From assembly GCA_944385175.1 (NCBI GenBank), contig CALWWB010000006.1:1-40954 (forward strand): 40,954 bases of DNA, given 5' to 3'. A program made the translations under genes and the position numbers. Origin of the DNA: an uncultured Oscillospiraceae bacterium (GTDB lineage: Bacteria > Bacillota > Clostridia > Oscillospirales > Oscillospiraceae). The notes under the pieces were generated by a model. The model saw only the letters and a list, made by a program, of their open reading frames with translations, made no database searches and was not told the origin of the DNA. Of the stretch, positions 40,625 to 40,954 are shown one piece after another. Position 1 is the first letter of the stretch; each line of letters starts with the position of its first letter.

Positions 40625-40636
40625 TATCAAAACCCG

Positions 40637-40954
40637 TGTCCGAAATGAACCGCGCCAGATTGTGCGGACAGCACAAAAAAGCCCCTGGTGCAGGAATATT
40701 GAGTTTTAGGAGGAGAGGCGTCGCGCAAGCGGGGCCTCTCCAGTCTTTAGCTGGATGCGCTCATGATTATAAAAGCAGATATAGCGGTCAATCATTTCGT
40801 TTGCTTCAACGAAAGTAGCCGGTTTGTGACGGTAGATACATTCTGTTTTGAGGATGGAAAAGAAATTTTCCGCCATAGCATTATCATAAGGATTTCCTTT
40901 CCTTGACATCGAAGGCGTAATGCCGTATTGTTTAGTCAGGTTGAAGTATGCTTG
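40637..40954 (-). mobile_element. IS3-family insertion sequence, one end, running off the window
   Basis: An IS3-type transposase C terminus is followed by a probable terminal region that starts TGTCCG at 40637. A TGTCCG/CGGACA pair spans 40637-40670. The outer boundary is a guess because the other end is not visible and no target duplication can be checked. Confidence 0.7.
40706..40954 (-). CDS. IS3-family transposase OrfB, C-terminal part
   Basis: The minus-strand frame is open to the window edge. It ends with the integrase-core tail: GITPSMSRKGNPYDNAMAEN (with the catalytic Glu in AENFF), FFSILKTECIYRHKPATF, then YICFYNHERIQLKTGEAPL. This is typical of IS3-family (IS150/IS2-like) OrfB DDE transposases. 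The first two catalytic Asp residues and OrfA lie outside, so intactness cannot be judged. Confidence 0.92.
   Translation of the reverse strand, partial: QAYFNLTKQYGITPSMSRKGNPYDNAMAENFFSILKTECIYRHKPATFVEANEMIDRYICFYNHERIQLKTGEAPLARRLSS

Overview
The window is a compact, roughly 55-60 % GC bacterial chromosome segment. Gene content points to an anaerobic, low-oxygen-tolerant member of the Bacillota, class Clostridia, probably an Oscillospiraceae-like gut organism. The supporting features are a six-gene Rnf complex in the order rnfCDGEAB, HrcA/CIRCE control of dnaK, two DegV proteins, two DUF1836 proteins, a rubredoxin-free FprA flavodiiron protein, and many consensus sigma-A promoters with AGGAGG-type ribosome binding sites. 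The family assignment is an inference from content, not from a marker gene. I saw no rRNA, tRNA or CRISPR array.

Layout. 1-3.4 kb (+): the 3' part of mnmG, mnmA overlapping it by ATGA, and a GntR/FCD regulator. 3.5-6.4 kb (-): a DegV protein, then an iron-containing alcohol dehydrogenase with a membrane-anchored XRE regulator. 6.5-11.5 kb (-): the heat-shock operon hrcA-grpE-dnaK-dnaJ behind a consensus promoter with a CIRCE operator and a third CIRCE half-site over the hrcA start. 11.6-15.8 kb: a MarR regulator, a TraX-like membrane protein divergent from a small XRE regulator with a 26-bp perfect palindrome between them, an MFS transporter and a membrane-anchored GDPD phosphodiesterase. 15.76-16.03 kb: a gene-free array of hairpins bracketed by two identical copies of a 34-bp palindromic sequence, probably an insertion into a terminator.

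16.05-26.6 kb: a TerB-like/AAA+ ATPase, an aminotransferase with an FlK-type thioesterase, a three-gene cluster (TPR protein, DUF4037 protein with a nucleotidyltransferase-like motif, metallo-beta-lactamase-fold protein lacking a metal-binding Asp), a YyaL-type thioredoxin-domain protein, 6-phosphofructokinase with a structured leader, an SGNH hydrolase and a DUF1836 protein. 26.7-34.5 kb: a redox block, with the Rnf operon (ferredoxin:NAD+ oxidoreductase and ion pump), FprA, a Crp/Fnr-type regulator and an unrecognised 121-residue protein. 34.6-40.6 kb: a second DegV divergent from a second DUF1836 gene that has a perfect TTGACA-N17-TATAAT promoter, a large polytopic membrane protein, an ABC-F ATPase with altered catalytic residues, and a branch-1-like nitrilase. 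40.6-40.95 kb: the end of an IS3-family element running off the window.

The best candidates for something undescribed are the TPR/DUF4037/MBL trio, the ABC-F protein with a natural Glu-to-Gln change in its second Walker B, the four-half-site operator next to the TraX-like gene, and the hairpin array. The rest is ordinary housekeeping and energy metabolism.
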